Shown one piece after another: positions 28,711 to 40,046 of a stretch of DNA of 64,000 bases. The position numbers and the translations under genes were made by a program. How positions within the stretch are numbered: position 1 is the stretch's first letter; every line of letters begins with the position of its first letter. A model generated the notes under the pieces. The model did no database searches and was not told the DNA's origin. It saw only the letters and a program-made list of their open reading frames with translations. The DNA comes from Nocardia spumae (lineage in GTDB: Bacteria; Actinomycetota; Actinomycetes; Mycobacteriales; Mycobacteriaceae), in the NCBI RefSeq assembly GCF_020733635.1, contig NZ_JAJFZL010000001.1:5518001-5582000 (forward strand). Reading direction: 5' to 3'.

Positions 28711-28941
28711 CTAATCCGACGGTGACATTGCAATTCGAAGACTCCTGGGCCGCATATCGACCCAGTTTTCTTCGACGAAGGCCAGGCATTCGGCCCGTGT
28801 ACTGGCGCCCAGGACAATGCGCCAGCCGGCCGGGACGACCGCGAAAGACGGCCACAACGAGTACTGTTCTTCGTCGTTCGAAAGGACGAAGAACTGTCCG
28901 TCCTCGTTATCGAATGGATTGGTTACCACAATACCCCCCAT
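28711..28941 (-). CDS. MbtH-like NRPS chaperone, copy 1
   Basis: The product is 76 residues, full length for the family. MbtH proteins bind A domains and make them soluble and active. The family core is complete: TNPFDNEDG, then [14 protein letters not shown] and WVDMRP, including the conserved Trp residues. ATG 28941 has GGGGAGGAAG eight bases upstream. It lies between the lysine aminotransferase and NRPS-3, so it is expressed with them and probably serves one or more A domains of this cluster. Confidence 0.95.
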   Translation of the reverse strand: MGGIVVTNPFDNEDGQFFVLSNDEEQYSLWPSFAVVPAGWRIVLGASTRAECLAFVEENWVDMRPRSLRIAMSPSD

Positions 28942-29021
28942 TGGTTTCACTTCCTCCCCGGAGCGGCCGCATCGATATGGCAGCTCGATCGAATCTATCA
29001 TCGCCATCGCCGACAAACGAT

Positions 29022-30404
29022 TCATTCGTGGCCGGACCGGCTTATTCGATTCAGCACACGACCGAACGCCGCGACGGCGAGGGCGAGTTCGTCCTCGGTG
29101 ACCGACAGCGCGGGCCGGATACGCACAGAGTTCGTGCCGCTCGGCAGCGCGATGACTTTCTCCTGCACCAGCAGTTGCCGGATCATATCGTCTCGAACGG
29201 CCGTGCCCGGCAAATCGAAGGCGCACATCAGCCCACGTCCCCGGACATTGCTGACCAAGTTCGGATAGCTCGCGGCGAGTGCATCGAGCGCATCGAGCGC
29301 ATGGGTACCGAGCTGCCGAGCGCGGGGAATCAATCCCCTGCTGTCGATGATGTCGAGCAATCGCGTGGAGCGGACCATGTCGACCAGGCCGCCGCCCCAG
29401 GTGGAGCTGATCCGGCCGCTGACATTGAAGACATTGTCGGCCACTTCGTCGACTCGTCGCCCGGCCATGATTCCACCGAGCTGAACCTTCTTGGAGAAGG
29501 CGACGATATCCGGTTGCAACCCCAACTGCTGATAGGCCCACGCGGTGCCGGTGACACCGCCGCCGGTCTGGACCTCGTCCAAGACGAACAACGCGTCGTT
29601 GTCACGGCAGAGCTGCTCCATGGCCTGCAGGAACTCCGCGCGCATATGATTGTCACCCCCTTCTCCCTGGATCGGCTCGGCGACGAAACATGCGATGTCG
29701 TGCTCGTGCCGCCGAAAGGCTGCCTCCGCCTGGGCCAATGCCCGACGTTCCGCTGATTCGACGGCAACGAGATGCGCGGCGAGCGGGAAGCGAACCACGG
29801 GGGTGTCGATTCGTGGCCAATCGAAGCGGGGGAAACGTTCGGTCTTGCCCGGGTCGGTGTTGGTCAGTGACATCGTGTAGCCACTGCGCCCGTGGAATGC
29901 CGAGGTCAGGTGCAGCACCTTGGTGCCCAGACCGGGGTCACGGCCCTGTAACTGGTTGTGCCTGCTCTTCCAATCGAATGCGCATTTGAGCGCGTTCTCC
30001 ACGGCGAGTGCCCCACCCTCGACGAAGAAGAGGTGCGGTAGCTGCGGATCGCCCAGCACCCGTGCGAACGTTTCGATGAATTCGACCAGATGAGTGGTGT
30101 AGCAGTCACCGTTGGCGGGCTTGCTGATCGCGACTTCGGCGAGATGATCACGAAACGCTGGATCGTCGGCCAATCCCGGCGGATTGAAACCGAGCGGGCT
30201 GGAGGCGAAGAAGGTGTACAGATCCAGGTATTCGTCTCCGGTAACGGAGTCCACCAACCAGCTGCCGTGACTGTTGCGCACATCCAGCACAATCGGAAAT
30301 CCGTCTGCCAGTTGATGTTTCGAGATCCGAGAGTGAACCGACTGCGGCACGATCGCATTGGTGGGCCGCGAATCGGCGACGTCGTATATCGAGCGGGTCG
30401 ACAT
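29022..30404 (-). CDS. lat: L-lysine 6-aminotransferase (lysine epsilon-transaminase)
   Basis: The product is 460 residues. This PLP enzyme family moves the epsilon-amino group of L-lysine to 2-oxoglutarate, giving 2-aminoadipate 6-semialdehyde, which cyclises to piperideine-6-carboxylate. Class III features are present: [32 protein letters not shown], the PLP-binding Asp in [11 protein letters not shown], and the Schiff-base Lys in [10 protein letters not shown]. The match to lysine transaminases rather than ornithine or GABA enzymes comes from these segments and from the N-terminal [16 protein letters not shown] region. ATG 30404 has AGGAAGGGA ten bases upstream. Sitting in an NRPS operon directly after a free-standing A domain, it probably supplies a lysine-derived building block such as aminoadipate semialdehyde or a pipecolate precursor. 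I see no reductase or dehydrogenase for the next step here. Confidence 0.9.
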   Translation of the reverse strand: MSTRSIYDVADSRPTNAIVPQSVHSRISKHQLADGFPIVLDVRNSHGSWLVDSVTGDEYLDLYTFFASSPLGFNPPGLADDPAFRDHLAEVAISKPANGDCYTTHLVEFIETFARVLGDPQLPHLFFVEGGALAVENALKCAFDWKSRHNQLQGRDPGLGTKVLHLTSAFHGRSGYTMSLTNTDPGKTERFPRFDWPRIDTPVVRFPLAAHLVAVESAERRALAQAEAAFRRHEHDIACFVAEPIQGEGGDNHMRAEFLQAMEQLCRDNDALFVLDEVQTGGGVTGTAWAYQQLGLQPDIVAFSKKVQLGGIMAGRRVDEVADNVFNVSGRISSTWGGGLVDMVRSTRLLDIIDSRGLIPRARQLGTHALDALDALAASYPNLVSNVRGRGLMCAFDLPGTAVRDDMIRQLLVQEKVIALPSGTNSVRIRPALSVTEDELALAVAAFGRVLNRISRSGHE

Positions 30405-30430
30405 GATCAGGTTGTCCCTTCCTGTAGGGG

Positions 30431-32050
30431 TCACGGTCGCGGACGGCGGGTATTCAGCACCGCGCGTAGGGCATTCAAGGTGTTCGGGCCGGCGTGAGCC
30501 GGCTCCCGGCGCTCGTGCGGCGGCGCCGGCAGCGCCCGACGATCAACTTTTCCGCTCGGGGTCAAAGGCAACGAGTCCAGCAGGACGAACCAACTCGGTA
30601 CGTGGTGGCCGGGTAAACGATCGGCGCACCACTCCCGCAGCTGATCCGGGCCTACTTCGCGGCCCGGTCCCGCGACGCAGTAGGCCACCAGCCGCGGGTC
30701 GCCCGGTGCGCCGGTGCGCACCGCCACCACCGCCGAGGTCACGGCGTTATGCGCGACCAACGTCGCCTCGATCTCCCCGAGTTCGATACGCAGACCACGC
30801 ACCTTCACCTGGTCGTCCAGCCGCCCCAGGAACTCGAGGTGTCCATCGGAACGCCACCGTGCCCGATCCCCGGTCCGGTACAGCCTGGCTCCCGGCTCGC
30901 CGGAAAACGGGTCCGCCACGAATCGCTCGGCGGTCAACCGCGGCCGACGCCAATACCCGCGCGCGAGACCGCCACCTCCGATCCACAACTCACCCGCCGT
31001 GCCCGCTGCCGCCAAACTCCCGGCACCGTCCACGACGTACACCCGGGTATTCGCCAGTGGACGTCCGATGGGTAGCGCCCCACCGTCCCAGCGACCTTCG
31101 ATGTCGAACATCGTTGCGGTCACGGTCGTTTCGGTCGGCCCGTACGCATTGCACAGCGGTACACCGACCCTGTCGCTCCACTGCGTCGCCGATGGCGGCG
31201 AGACGGCTTCACCACCGAGGATCATGAGTCGCAGCTGTGCGCCCGTTCCGCCCGAGCGGTCATGCCATCCGAGAAGTTCCTCCCAGACCGACGGCGTCAG
31301 ATTCGCCACGGTGATCCGCTGGTCTCGGATCAGGTCGACCAGGGATGCCGGACTCCAGGCAGTGCCCCGCATGACCAACCGCGCACCGGCTGTCAACGAC
31401 GTGAAGATCTGCTCCACCGAGGCATCGAAGACCACGGAGGCGAACTGCAACACCACATCATCGGCTGTCAGCCGGTACTGGTCGCACATGTCCCGCATGC
31501 GGCCGCTGACCGAACGGTGCTCGACAGCCACCCCCTTCGGCACCCCGGTGGAACCGGAGGTGTACAGGACATAGGCAAGATCACGCGTTCCGCAGCGGAG
31601 GCCGGGGTCGTGCCGCGGGCCGGACGCGATGAGCGTCCGGTCCCCGTCCATCAGCACCAGGACGGTATCGATTCCCGCCAATGGCGCCGCCGACGCGGAG
31701 TCGGTGACCACCACGGGCGCCCGCGCATCCCCTACGACGAAAGCCAGCCGCTGCTGTGGGTAATCCGGGTCCATCGGCACATACGCACCCCCGGCTTTGA
31801 GCACACCCAGGAGCGCCACGATCAGGTCCACTCCGCGCCCCAGGCAGACGCCGACCACCGTATTCGGCCCCACCCCCATCCCGATCAGATGGTGCGCCAG
31901 CTGATTTGCCCGCGACTCGAGCTCCGCATATGTCAGCCGGCGACCATCGCAGACCACCGCCTCGGATTCCGCGGCGGCAGCGGCTCTGCGCCGCACCAGC
32001 TCGTGCAGCGTCGAGTCCTCGACCGCACGCGTTTTCGTATCGGATTCCAT
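30431..32050 (-). CDS. free-standing NRPS adenylation domain
   Basis: The product is 539 residues: a complete A domain with [48 protein letters not shown] and GKVDRRALP. No PCP follows, only a 30-residue basic tail. It must activate an amino acid for a carrier protein elsewhere. The A-less C-PCP module at the end of NRPS-5 is the obvious recipient. Read against GrsA, the code is D-A-E-N-I-G-A-V-T-K; Glu at position 239 suggests a side chain with a positive charge, such as lysine or a derivative, which fits the adjacent lysine aminotransferase. This is inference. ATG 32050 has GAGGGGGAG upstream. It lies 45 bases after NRPS-2. Confidence 0.92.
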   Translation of the reverse strand: MESDTKTRAVEDSTLHELVRRRAAAAAESEAVVCDGRRLTYAELESRANQLAHHLIGMGVGPNTVVGVCLGRGVDLIVALLGVLKAGGAYVPMDPDYPQQRLAFVVGDARAPVVVTDSASAAPLAGIDTVLVLMDGDRTLIASGPRHDPGLRCGTRDLAYVLYTSGSTGVPKGVAVEHRSVSGRMRDMCDQYRLTADDVVLQFASVVFDASVEQIFTSLTAGARLVMRGTAWSPASLVDLIRDQRITVANLTPSVWEELLGWHDRSGGTGAQLRLMILGGEAVSPPSATQWSDRVGVPLCNAYGPTETTVTATMFDIEGRWDGGALPIGRPLANTRVYVVDGAGSLAAAGTAGELWIGGGGLARGYWRRPRLTAERFVADPFSGEPGARLYRTGDRARWRSDGHLEFLGRLDDQVKVRGLRIELGEIEATLVAHNAVTSAVVAVRTGAPGDPRLVAYCVAGPGREVGPDQLREWCADRLPGHHVPSWFVLLDSLPLTPSGKVDRRALPAPPHERREPAHAGPNTLNALRAVLNTRRPRP

Positions 32051-32095
32051 CGACTCCCCCTCTGTGCCTCGGTTCCCCTCCGACTTCTCCCGGGC

Positions 32096-35000
32096 CTACG
32101 GCCCGTCCGCGGTCACCAGCCCGACCGGCCGCTCGGGGAATGCCGCTGCCGACCGCAGGGCCCGCACCAGAGCGGTCGCCAGCCGATACACGGTGGATTC
32201 GTCGAAAAGATCGGTGGCGTAGGCGATCTCGCCGCTCACCGATCCGTCGGCATGGTCGGCCATACGCACCGACAGGTCGAATTTCACGGTTGCGGTGTCC
32301 AAGTCGGCGGGTTCGACCGATAATCCCGGCAGGTCTCCACGGACCCACTCGGCGTCCTGCCACGCGAACGTCACGTCGAACAGCGGGTTACGACCGGGGA
32401 CCCGCGTCGGCGCCAGTTCCCGCACCAGTACTTCGAACGGCAGGATCTGATGGGCGTAGGCGTCCACGGCACAGTGGCGAACCCGCGACAACAATTCCTC
32501 GAACGTCGGTTGCCCGGTCATATCGGTGCGCAGCACCAGCATGTTCACGAAACATCCGACGACACCGTCGAGTTCGGGACGATCACGCCCGGCCACCGGT
32601 GTACCGACGGCTACATCGTCGTGACCCGACCACTGCGACAGCACCGTTTGCAGCGCGGCCAGGCACACCATGAACAGTGTCGCGTTCGCCGACGCGGCCA
32701 CCGTCCCCAGTTGCTCGACAAGGCCGGCCTCCAGGGTGAAACTCACCGCGTCACCGGCCCCCGTCCGTTCCGCGAGCCGCGGCCTGTCCGTCGGCAGCTC
32801 CATCACGGTCAGTCCGGCCAACTGCTCACGCCAGTAGGTCACGAGGCCGTCCAGCACCGCACCGGTCATCGATTCCTGTTGCCACACAGCGAAATCGGAA
32901 TATCGAACCGGCAGCTCGGGTAGTCCAGAGGGCCCACCGGTCAGCTCGGCTTCATAGCACGCTCGCAGGTCTCGCGTCAGCACTCCGATGGACCACCCGT
33001 CACCGGCGATGTGGTGCATCGACAGAACCACGAGGTGGTCGTCCTCGCCCATCCGGAGCATGGTGACCCGGAACAGCCGCCCGGCCTCCAGGTCGAAGCC
33101 TCGTCCAGCCTCGTGGCGCGACCACTCGTGCGCCATACGCTCACGCTCTTCCGGATCGGCACGGTCGCTGAGGTCGACAACCGGCACATCGACCTGCCAT
33201 ACCGGATCGACGACCTGGACGGGGTCACCGTCCTCGTCCACCACGAACCTGGCGCGTAGGGTCTGGTGCCGCTCCACCAGTTTCGTACACGCGGCCGAGA
33301 ATGCCTTCGGGTCGAGTGTGCCGCGGATACGGAGCGCGAAGGGCATCACGTAGTCGGGCCCGCCCGGATCCAGCTGATCCACGTACCATAAACGCTGCTG
33401 CGCAAACGACAGTGCCGTCGCCACACCGTCTCGGACAGGGATCGGCCCGTCCTGGGGTCGAAAACCCGCCGTCCGCCGCGCATCATCCACGCGCTGCGCG
33501 AGATCGCGAACCGTAGGTGAGTCGAACAGCGCACCGACGCCGAGTTCGACACCCAACGTATCGCGCACCCGGCCGATCAGCCTGACCGCAGACAACGAAT
33601 GCCCGCCGAGGTCGAAGAAGCTGTCGTCGATTCCCACCCGGCTCGCGCCGAGAACGTCCGTCACCAGGGCACACAGGGCACTCTCCAACTCCGTGCGTGG
33701 TGCGGTGTGGCCCTCGCCCGCTCCGGGCCGACACGGCTCAGGAAGCGCACGGCGATCCACCTTCCCATTCGCGGTCAGCGGGAGCTCCTCCAGCACGACC
33801 ACCGCTGACGGCACCATGAACTCCGGCAACCGCCCACCCACAAAACGACGCAGCACCCCCGAATCCAGGGGCGAACAGTCTTCTCCGGCAACCACATACG
33901 CAACAAGCTGCGCGCCGACCCCCGCCGCATCACGAGCCACCACCACCGCCTGCGACACCGACGGATGAGACAACAAAGCCGCCTCCACCTCACCCGGCTC
34001 GATACGAAAACCCCGAACCTTCACCTGATCATCAACACGCCCCACAAACCGCAACTCCCCATCAACACCCCACCGCACCAAATCACCCGTCCGATACAAC
34101 CGACCCCCCGACACACCGAACGGATCCGCCACAAACCGCGACGCCGTCAAACCAGCCCGACCCCAATACCCCCGAGCCAACTGCACACCCGCCACATACA
34201 ACTCACCCACAACCCCCACAGCCACCGGCTCCAACCCCACACCCAACACATACAACCGCATGTTCGCCAGCGGGGATCCGATCGGGCTCTCGTCGACTTC
34301 ACAATCGCCTGCGACAAGTTCACGTTGTGTTGCGTGGACCGTGATCTCGGTGATCCCGAACATGTTCACCAATGTGGGTCCGTCGCTCCGCGCAGCCGAG
34401 AGCCAACTGCTCAGCCTGGCCGGGTCCAGCCTTTCACCGCCGAATATCACCGTTCGCAGCGCGGATTCGTCGGTGGCGGCCTCCGTCACCGTTTCGGTCA
34501 ACGCGTAGAAGGCAGCGGGGGTTTGGTTGAGCACTGTTATCTTCTCGGCCACCACCAACTGCCAGAGCTCATCGGGTGAACGGACAACTTCGCGAGGGAC
34601 GACTATCAGCTTGCTCGCGTGCAGCAGCGCACACCAGATCTCCCAGGTCGAGAAGTCGAAGGCCTGTGAATGACACCATGCCCACACGTCGTCCCGGCCG
34701 AAGCTCGCCCATTGATCGGAGCCTTCGACCAACGACACCACGTTGCGGTGGGTGACGGCGACTCCCTTGGGGATTCCGGTGGAGCCGGAGGTGTAGATCA
34801 CGTACGCCACATTGTCCGGATGCAACGCAACAGCCCCATCGAGCCCGGAACCGACGTCGTCGCGGGCAGCGATGCCCTGACATTCTTCGATGAGCACCTG
34901 CTGAACAGCTGTGCTGGGCAACGTCTTCGCGATCGCGCGGTCGGTGATCACCAGCGCCGGCGCGGCGTCGTCGAGGATGAATTCCAGTCGATCCCGCGGA

Positions 35001-38000
35001 TAGCCCGGGTCGACCGGCAGATACGCTCCGCCGGCTTTCGACACCGCCAGCAACGCCACGATGAAAGCGGCCGACCGTGGCAATGCCACCGCCACAACAC
35101 AATCCGCACCGATACCATGCGTCACCAACGCATGAGCAAGCCGATCCGAACGGATATCGAGTTGCTGGTAGGTGAGTGATACCTCGCCACACACCACCGC
35201 CACCGCGTCCGGCGCCGACCGCACCCGCTCGGCGAACAACTCCGGAATCGTCTTGTCCGCCAACACCATCGCCGTGTCGTTCCACCCGGACAACACCAAT
35301 TCCCGCTCGACCTCATCGAGCACAGCCACCCGGCCCACCACAACACCCGGATCAGCCACGACATGCCCCAGCACCCGCAAGAACCGGGCCACCAACATCT
35401 GCACCGTTTCCCGATCGAACAGATCCGTCGCATACTCGACCAACCCGGCAACCGGCCCCGCCGGATCACCCGGCTCGACAATATTGAAAAACAAATCGAA
35501 ACGCGACGTCGCAATCGGAGTATCGACCCACCGCGCCCGCAAACCATCGAAATCCAGATCCGGCATCACCGTATTCTGATAAGCCAACATCACCTGAAAC
35601 AAAGGATGATGCGCCGGCGACCGCACCGGATTGAGCAACTCGACCAACAACTCGAACGGCGCATCCTGATTCACATAAGCAGCCAACGCCTTCCGCTTCA
35701 CCTGAGCCAGAACCTCGGAAAACGACATCGCCGAATCCACCGCAACCCGCAACACCCAAGTATTGACGAAGAACCCGACCAGATCAGCCAACGCCTCATC
35801 AGTACGACCAGCAATCGGCGAACCGACCGGAATATCCTCCCCCGCACCCAACCGATGCAACAACACCACCAACACCGACTGCAACACCATCGACACCGTG
35901 ACATCCTCACGGCGAGCCAACCGCTCCAGCAGCCTCCGAGTCTCCACATCGATCTCGAACGACACAACATCACCACGATAAGAAGCCACCGCCGGACGAG
36001 GACGATCCACAGGCAACCGCAACAACTCCGGCAGACCCGAAAGCTCAGCCCGCCAATAATCGAACTGCCGCGCAATCAACGAATCCCGATCCCCCGGATC
36101 CCCCAGCAACTCCTGCTGCCACAAACTGTAATCCGCATACTGCACCGGCAACGGCGACCATCGCACAGCATCACCAACCAGCCGCGCCGAATACGCCACC
36201 GACAAATCCCGCAACAACGGCACCAACGACCAACCATCCCCCGCAATGTGATGAAGCAGAAGCACCACCACCCACTCCGCCGGCCCACACCGCAACACAT
36301 CCAGCCGCACCGGAATCTCCGACGCCAAATCGAACCGATAATCCACCAACCCCGCCAACACCACATCGACCTCACCGGCAGCCACCTCAACCACCGACAC
36401 CGGCACCTCGACCTCACCCACAGCAACAACCCGCTGCACCGGCACCCCATCAACCTCCGGGAACACCGTCCGCAACGCCTCATGCCGATCGACAACATCA
36501 CCCACCGCAGCCCGCAACGCCACCACATCCAACACACCCGACACACCCACAGCCACCGGAATGTTGTAAACCGCCGCAGGCACATCCAACCGATCCAGAA
36601 ACCACAACCGCCGCTGCGCAAACGACAACGGAACACAATCCGGCCGCCGCCGCGCCGTCAAACCCCCACGAACACGCACACCACGATCCAACCGGCCCTT
36701 CAACTCCGCCACCGTCGGAGCCTCGAACACCACAACAATCGGAACCTCCACCCCCAACACCGACCGAATCCGACCCACCAACCGCGTCACCAACAACGAC
36801 TGCCCACCCAAATCGAAAAAACTGTCATCCACCCCAACCCCCGACACCCCCAACACCTCACCGAACAACCCCACCAACACCCGCTCCAACTCATCACCCG
36901 GAGCCCGAAACCCCACCCCCGACACAAACACCGGATCCGGCAACGCCCCCCGATCCAACTTCCCACTCACCGTCAACGGAAACTCCTCCAACACCACCAC
37001 CACCGACGGCACCATGAACCCCGGCAACCGCCCACCCACAAAACGACGCAACACCCCCGAATCCAGGGGCGAACAGTCTTCTCCGGCAACCACATACGCA
37101 ACAAGCTGCGCGCCGACCCCCGCCGCATCACGAGCCACCACCACCGCCTGCGACACCGACGGATGAGACAACAAAGCCGCCTCCACCTCACCCGGCTCGA
37201 TACGAAAACCCCGAACCTTCACCTGATCATCAACACGCCCCACAAACCGCAACTCCCCATCAACACCCCACCGCACCAAATCACCCGTCCGATACAACCG
37301 ACCCCCCGACACACCGAACGGATCCGCCACAAACCGCGACGCCGTCAAACCGCGTCGCGCCCGATACCCGCGCGCGAGTCCCGGCCCGCCGATATACAAC
37401 TCGCCCACCACACCGACCGGTACCGGCAACAACCCCGGGCTCAGCACATAAGCCCGCTCATTACCGAGCGGCACACCGATCGGCGCCGACGAAGCACCTT
37501 CGTCGCCGGCGAGCGGGTGCCACGTCGCGAAGACCGTCGTTTCGGTCGGTCCGTATCCGTTGATCAGGCGGATATCCGAGCCGCTCGTCCACACTCCCAA
37601 CCGGGCCGGGTCGAGGGGCTCGCCACCGAAGAGCACTTCTCTGATCGCGGACTGGGCGATGTCCTCCCCGTCCACGCATCGCACCAGTTCGTAGCAGGCG
37701 GACGGTGTCTGGCTGAGAACGGTCACCCGCGCATCGACCACTAGTTTCCACAATTCGACCGGATCGAGGACCGCTTCCCATGGAACAACTACGAGCCTGC
37801 CGCCGGACAGCAACGGACCCCAGATCTCCCAGACCGAGAAATCGAACGCCACCGAGTGACACAGTGCCCAGACATCGTCGCCGCGGTACCGATGACGCAG
37901 GTCGACCCCATCGAACAGCGCCACGGCATTGGCATGGGTGACAGCGACGCCCTTCGGCACGCCGGTCGAGCCCGAGGTGTAGATCACGTACGCGAGACCG

Positions 38001-39841
38001 TCCGGGCGGACCGCGGCCGCCTCGAATGCTTCCGGCTCCTCCTCGGAGTCCTCGGACAAGTCCAGTTCATCGAGCGATAGGCACGAGGGGCCGGACAACG
38101 GCAGCGACCCACGCACCGTGTGGTCGGTCACCACCAGGATCGGCCCGGCCTCGGCCAGAATGGATTCCACGCGCGCACTCACGTAGTTCGTGTCGACCGG
38201 GAGGTACGCGGCGCCGGCTTTCACTACGGCTACCAGCGCCGTCACCAGATCCGCCGTTCGGGGCAACGCGACGGCCACCACATCATCGACTGCCACCCCG
38301 GACCGCACCAGAACCCTTGCCAGTCGCGATGAACGCGCATCCAACTCCCGATACGTCAACGCCGTGTCACCGCACACGACCGCAACTGCATCCGGACACA
38401 GCGCCACTTGCTCGGCGAACAACCGATCCAATGTCGCTGAACCCTGATTCAGCGGCGGCGTCTCCGCCCGCCCGCATTCGGCGAGCCGCTCCCACTCGCC
38501 CGGCAGCAGAACGTTCGTACGACCGACGAGGATCGCCGGATCCGCGACGACTTCCCGCAGGATGCCCAGATACCGGGCGGCCATCGCCTCGACCGTACTG
38601 CGATCGAAAAGATCGGTCGCATACTCGATTTTGGCCTCGACCCCGCGCTGCGATGTCCCCGGCAACTGCGCGACTTCGACCAGACTGAAGTCCAGATCGA
38701 ACTTCGCGGTCCCGGTCTCACCGAGTGTGACACTTCCCCGCAGTCCCGGAAGTTCCAGGACCGGCGGTTGGTAGTTCTGCCATGCGAAGACCACCTGGAA
38801 AAGCGGATGGTATGCCGCGGACCGATCCGGATTCAGTAGCTCCACCAGCCTTTCGAATGGAGCATCCTGATTGTCGTAGGCGGCCAATGCCTTACCCCGG
38901 ACCTGCTGTAGCAGTGCGGCGAATGTGGTCGTCTCGGAGAGTGCGACTCGCAGCACCCAGGTATTGACGAAGAATCCCACGAGATCCGTCAACGCCTCGT
39001 CGGTTCGCCCCGCGATCGGCGACCCCACGGCGATATCTGCGCCGCCGCCCAGACGCGACAGGAGCACCACCAGCGCCGTCTGCATCACCATCGAGACCGT
39101 GACGTTCTGGTTCCGCGCCAGTTCCTCGACGGCACCGAGCAACTGCCCGTCGATCGAGAACGGCACCACCGCTCCCTGTCGACCGGCCACCGCCGGACGT
39201 GGCCGATCCGTGGCCAATTGGGTCGGCTGTGACAACTCGGCAAGCTCGCCGCGCCAATAGTCGAGCTGCGTCGAAATCACACTGTCCGGGTCGCTGTCAT
39301 CGCCCAGCAACTCCCGCTGCCACAGGGTGTAATCCGAGTACTGCACCGGCAGCGGATCCCATCGGGGCTCCCGCCGCGAACACCGCGCGGCGTAGGCCTC
39401 GGACAGATCATGGGTCAGCGGCCGGATCGACCATCCGTCTGCGGCGATGTGGTGCAGCGCCATAATCAGCACGTGCTCGGTCTCCGAACACCGCAGCAGC
39501 GATGCCCGCAGTGCGGGCTCGGCACTCAGATCGAACCGGCGTCCGCACAGTTCCGCCAGTGCGGCGACCACGCCATCGGCGGGCACGTCCACTACGGGCA
39601 GCTCCAGCGATACCTCGGCCGGCATCAGCACCCGTTGAAAGGCGTCGCCATGCTCATCCTGCACGATCACGGTCCGCAACGTTTCGTGCCGATTCACAAC
39701 ATCTTTCACCGCGCACCGCAACGCGTCCGCATCCAAAGTCCCCGACAATTCGATCGCCAAGGGAATGACGTATGCCGTCGAAGCACCCCCGAACTGGTGC
39801 ATAAACCACAACCTGCGCTGTGCGAACGACAACGGAATCAT
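32096..39841 (-). CDS. NRPS-2: C-A-PCP-C-A-PCP-C
   Basis: The product is 2581 residues with two full modules and a final C domain. The C domains have HHIAADGWS (near 130), HHIAGDGWS (near 1200) and HHIAGDGWS (near 2275). A1 has YTSGSTG near 620, PCP1 LGGQSLL near 1010, A2 YTSGSTG near 1680 and PCP2 LGGHSLS near 2080. The A2 pocket reads D-F-W-N-I-G-M-V-H-K, the established threonine code. A1 reads D-F-W-S-L-G-G-V-F-K, related but not assignable. No epimerase, cyclase or TE is present. The protein starts and ends with C domains, so it must dock with partners on both sides. I prefer ATG 39841 ([10 protein letters not shown]) because GAGGAG lies just upstream and C domains usually begin there; ATG 39916 is possible. 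Segments of A1, C2 and A2 have foreign-looking base composition. Confidence 0.95.
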   Translation of the reverse strand: MIPLSFAQRRLWFMHQFGGASTAYVIPLAIELSGTLDADALRCAVKDVVNRHETLRTVIVQDEHGDAFQRVLMPAEVSLELPVVDVPADGVVAALAELCGRRFDLSAEPALRASLLRCSETEHVLIMALHHIAADGWSIRPLTHDLSEAYAARCSRREPRWDPLPVQYSDYTLWQRELLGDDSDPDSVISTQLDYWRGELAELSQPTQLATDRPRPAVAGRQGAVVPFSIDGQLLGAVEELARNQNVTVSMVMQTALVVLLSRLGGGADIAVGSPIAGRTDEALTDLVGFFVNTWVLRVALSETTTFAALLQQVRGKALAAYDNQDAPFERLVELLNPDRSAAYHPLFQVVFAWQNYQPPVLELPGLRGSVTLGETGTAKFDLDFSLVEVAQLPGTSQRGVEAKIEYATDLFDRSTVEAMAARYLGILREVVADPAILVGRTNVLLPGEWERLAECGRAETPPLNQGSATLDRLFAEQVALCPDAVAVVCGDTALTYRELDARSSRLARVLVRSGVAVDDVVAVALPRTADLVTALVAVVKAGAAYLPVDTNYVSARVESILAEAGPILVVTDHTVRGSLPLSGPSCLSLDELDLSEDSEEEPEAFEAAAVRPDGLAYVIYTSGSTGVPKGVAVTHANAVALFDGVDLRHRYRGDDVWALCHSVAFDFSVWEIWGPLLSGGRLVVVPWEAVLDPVELWKLVVDARVTVLSQTPSACYELVRCVDGEDIAQSAIREVLFGGEPLDPARLGVWTSGSDIRLINGYGPTETTVFATWHPLAGDEGASSAPIGVPLGNERAYVLSPGLLPVPVGVVGELYIGGPGLARGYRARRGLTASRFVADPFGVSGGRLYRTGDLVRWGVDGELRFVGRVDDQVKVRGFRIEPGEVEAALLSHPSVSQAVVVARDAAGVGAQLVAYVVAGEDCSPLDSGVLRRFVGGRLPGFMVPSVVVVLEEFPLTVSGKLDRGALPDPVFVSGVGFRAPGDELERVLVGLFGEVLGVSGVGVDDSFFDLGGQSLLVTRLVGRIRSVLGVEVPIVVVFEAPTVAELKGRLDRGVRVRGGLTARRRPDCVPLSFAQRRLWFLDRLDVPAAVYNIPVAVGVSGVLDVVALRAAVGDVVDRHEALRTVFPEVDGVPVQRVVAVGEVEVPVSVVEVAAGEVDVVLAGLVDYRFDLASEIPVRLDVLRCGPAEWVVVLLLHHIAGDGWSLVPLLRDLSVAYSARLVGDAVRWSPLPVQYADYSLWQQELLGDPGDRDSLIARQFDYWRAELSGLPELLRLPVDRPRPAVASYRGDVVSFEIDVETRRLLERLARREDVTVSMVLQSVLVVLLHRLGAGEDIPVGSPIAGRTDEALADLVGFFVNTWVLRVAVDSAMSFSEVLAQVKRKALAAYVNQDAPFELLVELLNPVRSPAHHPLFQVMLAYQNTVMPDLDFDGLRARWVDTPIATSRFDLFFNIVEPGDPAGPVAGLVEYATDLFDRETVQMLVARFLRVLGHVVADPGVVVGRVAVLDEVERELVLSGWNDTAMVLADKTIPELFAERVRSAPDAVAVVCGEVSLTYQQLDIRSDRLAHALVTHGIGADCVVAVALPRSAAFIVALLAVSKAGGAYLPVDPGYPRDRLEFILDDAAPALVITDRAIAKTLPSTAVQQVLIEECQGIAARDDVGSGLDGAVALHPDNVAYVIYTSGSTGIPKGVAVTHRNVVSLVEGSDQWASFGRDDVWAWCHSQAFDFSTWEIWCALLHASKLIVVPREVVRSPDELWQLVVAEKITVLNQTPAAFYALTETVTEAATDESALRTVIFGGERLDPARLSSWLSAARSDGPTLVNMFGITEITVHATQRELVAGDCEVDESPIGSPLANMRLYVLGVGLEPVAVGVVGELYVAGVQLARGYWGRAGLTASRFVADPFGVSGGRLYRTGDLVRWGVDGELRFVGRVDDQVKVRGFRIEPGEVEAALLSHPSVSQAVVVARDAAGVGAQLVAYVVAGEDCSPLDSGVLRRFVGGRLPEFMVPSAVVVLEELPLTANGKVDRRALPEPCRPGAGEGHTAPRTELESALCALVTDVLGASRVGIDDSFFDLGGHSLSAVRLIGRVRDTLGVELGVGALFDSPTVRDLAQRVDDARRTAGFRPQDGPIPVRDGVATALSFAQQRLWYVDQLDPGGPDYVMPFALRIRGTLDPKAFSAACTKLVERHQTLRARFVVDEDGDPVQVVDPVWQVDVPVVDLSDRADPEERERMAHEWSRHEAGRGFDLEAGRLFRVTMLRMGEDDHLVVLSMHHIAGDGWSIGVLTRDLRACYEAELTGGPSGLPELPVRYSDFAVWQQESMTGAVLDGLVTYWREQLAGLTVMELPTDRPRLAERTGAGDAVSFTLEAGLVEQLGTVAASANATLFMVCLAALQTVLSQWSGHDDVAVGTPVAGRDRPELDGVVGCFVNMLVLRTDMTGQPTFEELLSRVRHCAVDAYAHQILPFEVLVRELAPTRVPGRNPLFDVTFAWQDAEWVRGDLPGLSVEPADLDTATVKFDLSVRMADHADGSVSGEIAYATDLFDESTVYRLATALVRALRSAAAFPERPVGLVTADGP
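33854..34153. repeat. 300-bp direct repeat, copy 1 (A8-A10 region of NRPS-2 A2)
   Basis: By eye identical to 37052-37351 in NRPS-2 A1, so the two A domains share the same C-terminal part. It overlaps the 256-bp repeat at 34005-34260. Confidence 0.85.
34005..34260. repeat. 256-bp direct repeat, copy 2 (NRPS-2 A2)
   Basis: Identical by eye to 27157-27412 in NRPS-3. The match stops abruptly at 34260, where the substrate-pocket half of the A domain begins. Confidence 0.85.
35068..35262. repeat. 195-bp direct repeat, copy 2 (N-terminal part of NRPS-2 A2)
   Basis: Matches 28196-28390 in NRPS-3 with one difference. It lies on the other side of the substrate pocket from the 34005-34260 repeat. Confidence 0.8.
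36699..37048. repeat. 350-bp direct repeat, copy 2 (A10-PCP region of NRPS-2 module 1)
   Basis: Identical by eye to 25414-25763 in NRPS-3. Confidence 0.85.
37052..37351. repeat. 300-bp direct repeat, copy 2 (NRPS-2 A1)
   Basis: Identical by eye to 33854-34153. The match ends at 37351, exactly where the compositional block ends. Confidence 0.85.
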
Positions 39842-40046
39842 CGGATTCTCCTCGAGCTCATGAATGACGTGTGGAGCGGCGGCCGTTCCCGGTGGCGACG
39901 ATGAATGTCGGCCCATTGAAAAACTATGATCAGCGGGAATCCCTCGGCCGGTGGCCCGATCCCGATCGTGAAATCGCGAATTCGACTGCGCCCCCGAACA
40001 GCCACGCGCCTCCCCGTCGTCGGGAAGAATTCCCGCTATACCCGCG

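Larger units (their letters stand above)
35280..37351 (-). other. block of divergent base composition inside NRPS-2
   Basis: Over about 2 kb the coding strand is unusually rich in G and T and poor in C; the plus strand reads mostly A and C. Codons such as GTG, TTG, CGG and GGG replace the GTC, CTC and GGC usual elsewhere. The block spans the end of A1, PCP1 and all of C2, with sharp borders near 37351 and 35280. Shorter pieces of the same composition occur at 33837-34260, 25414-25763 and about 27055-27500. Confidence 0.7.

Noticed and set aside
30431..32050. Firm prediction of lysine as substrate of the free-standing A domain
   Set aside because: Only one pocket position (Glu 239) points that way; the full code has no exact match that I know, so it is kept as a hypothesis.
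40020..40036. Short hairpin CGGGAA-GAA-TTCCCG after the kinase gene as a terminator
   Set aside because: The stem is only six pairs and has no T run on the minus strand; the downstream NRPS-2 is probably in the same operon.
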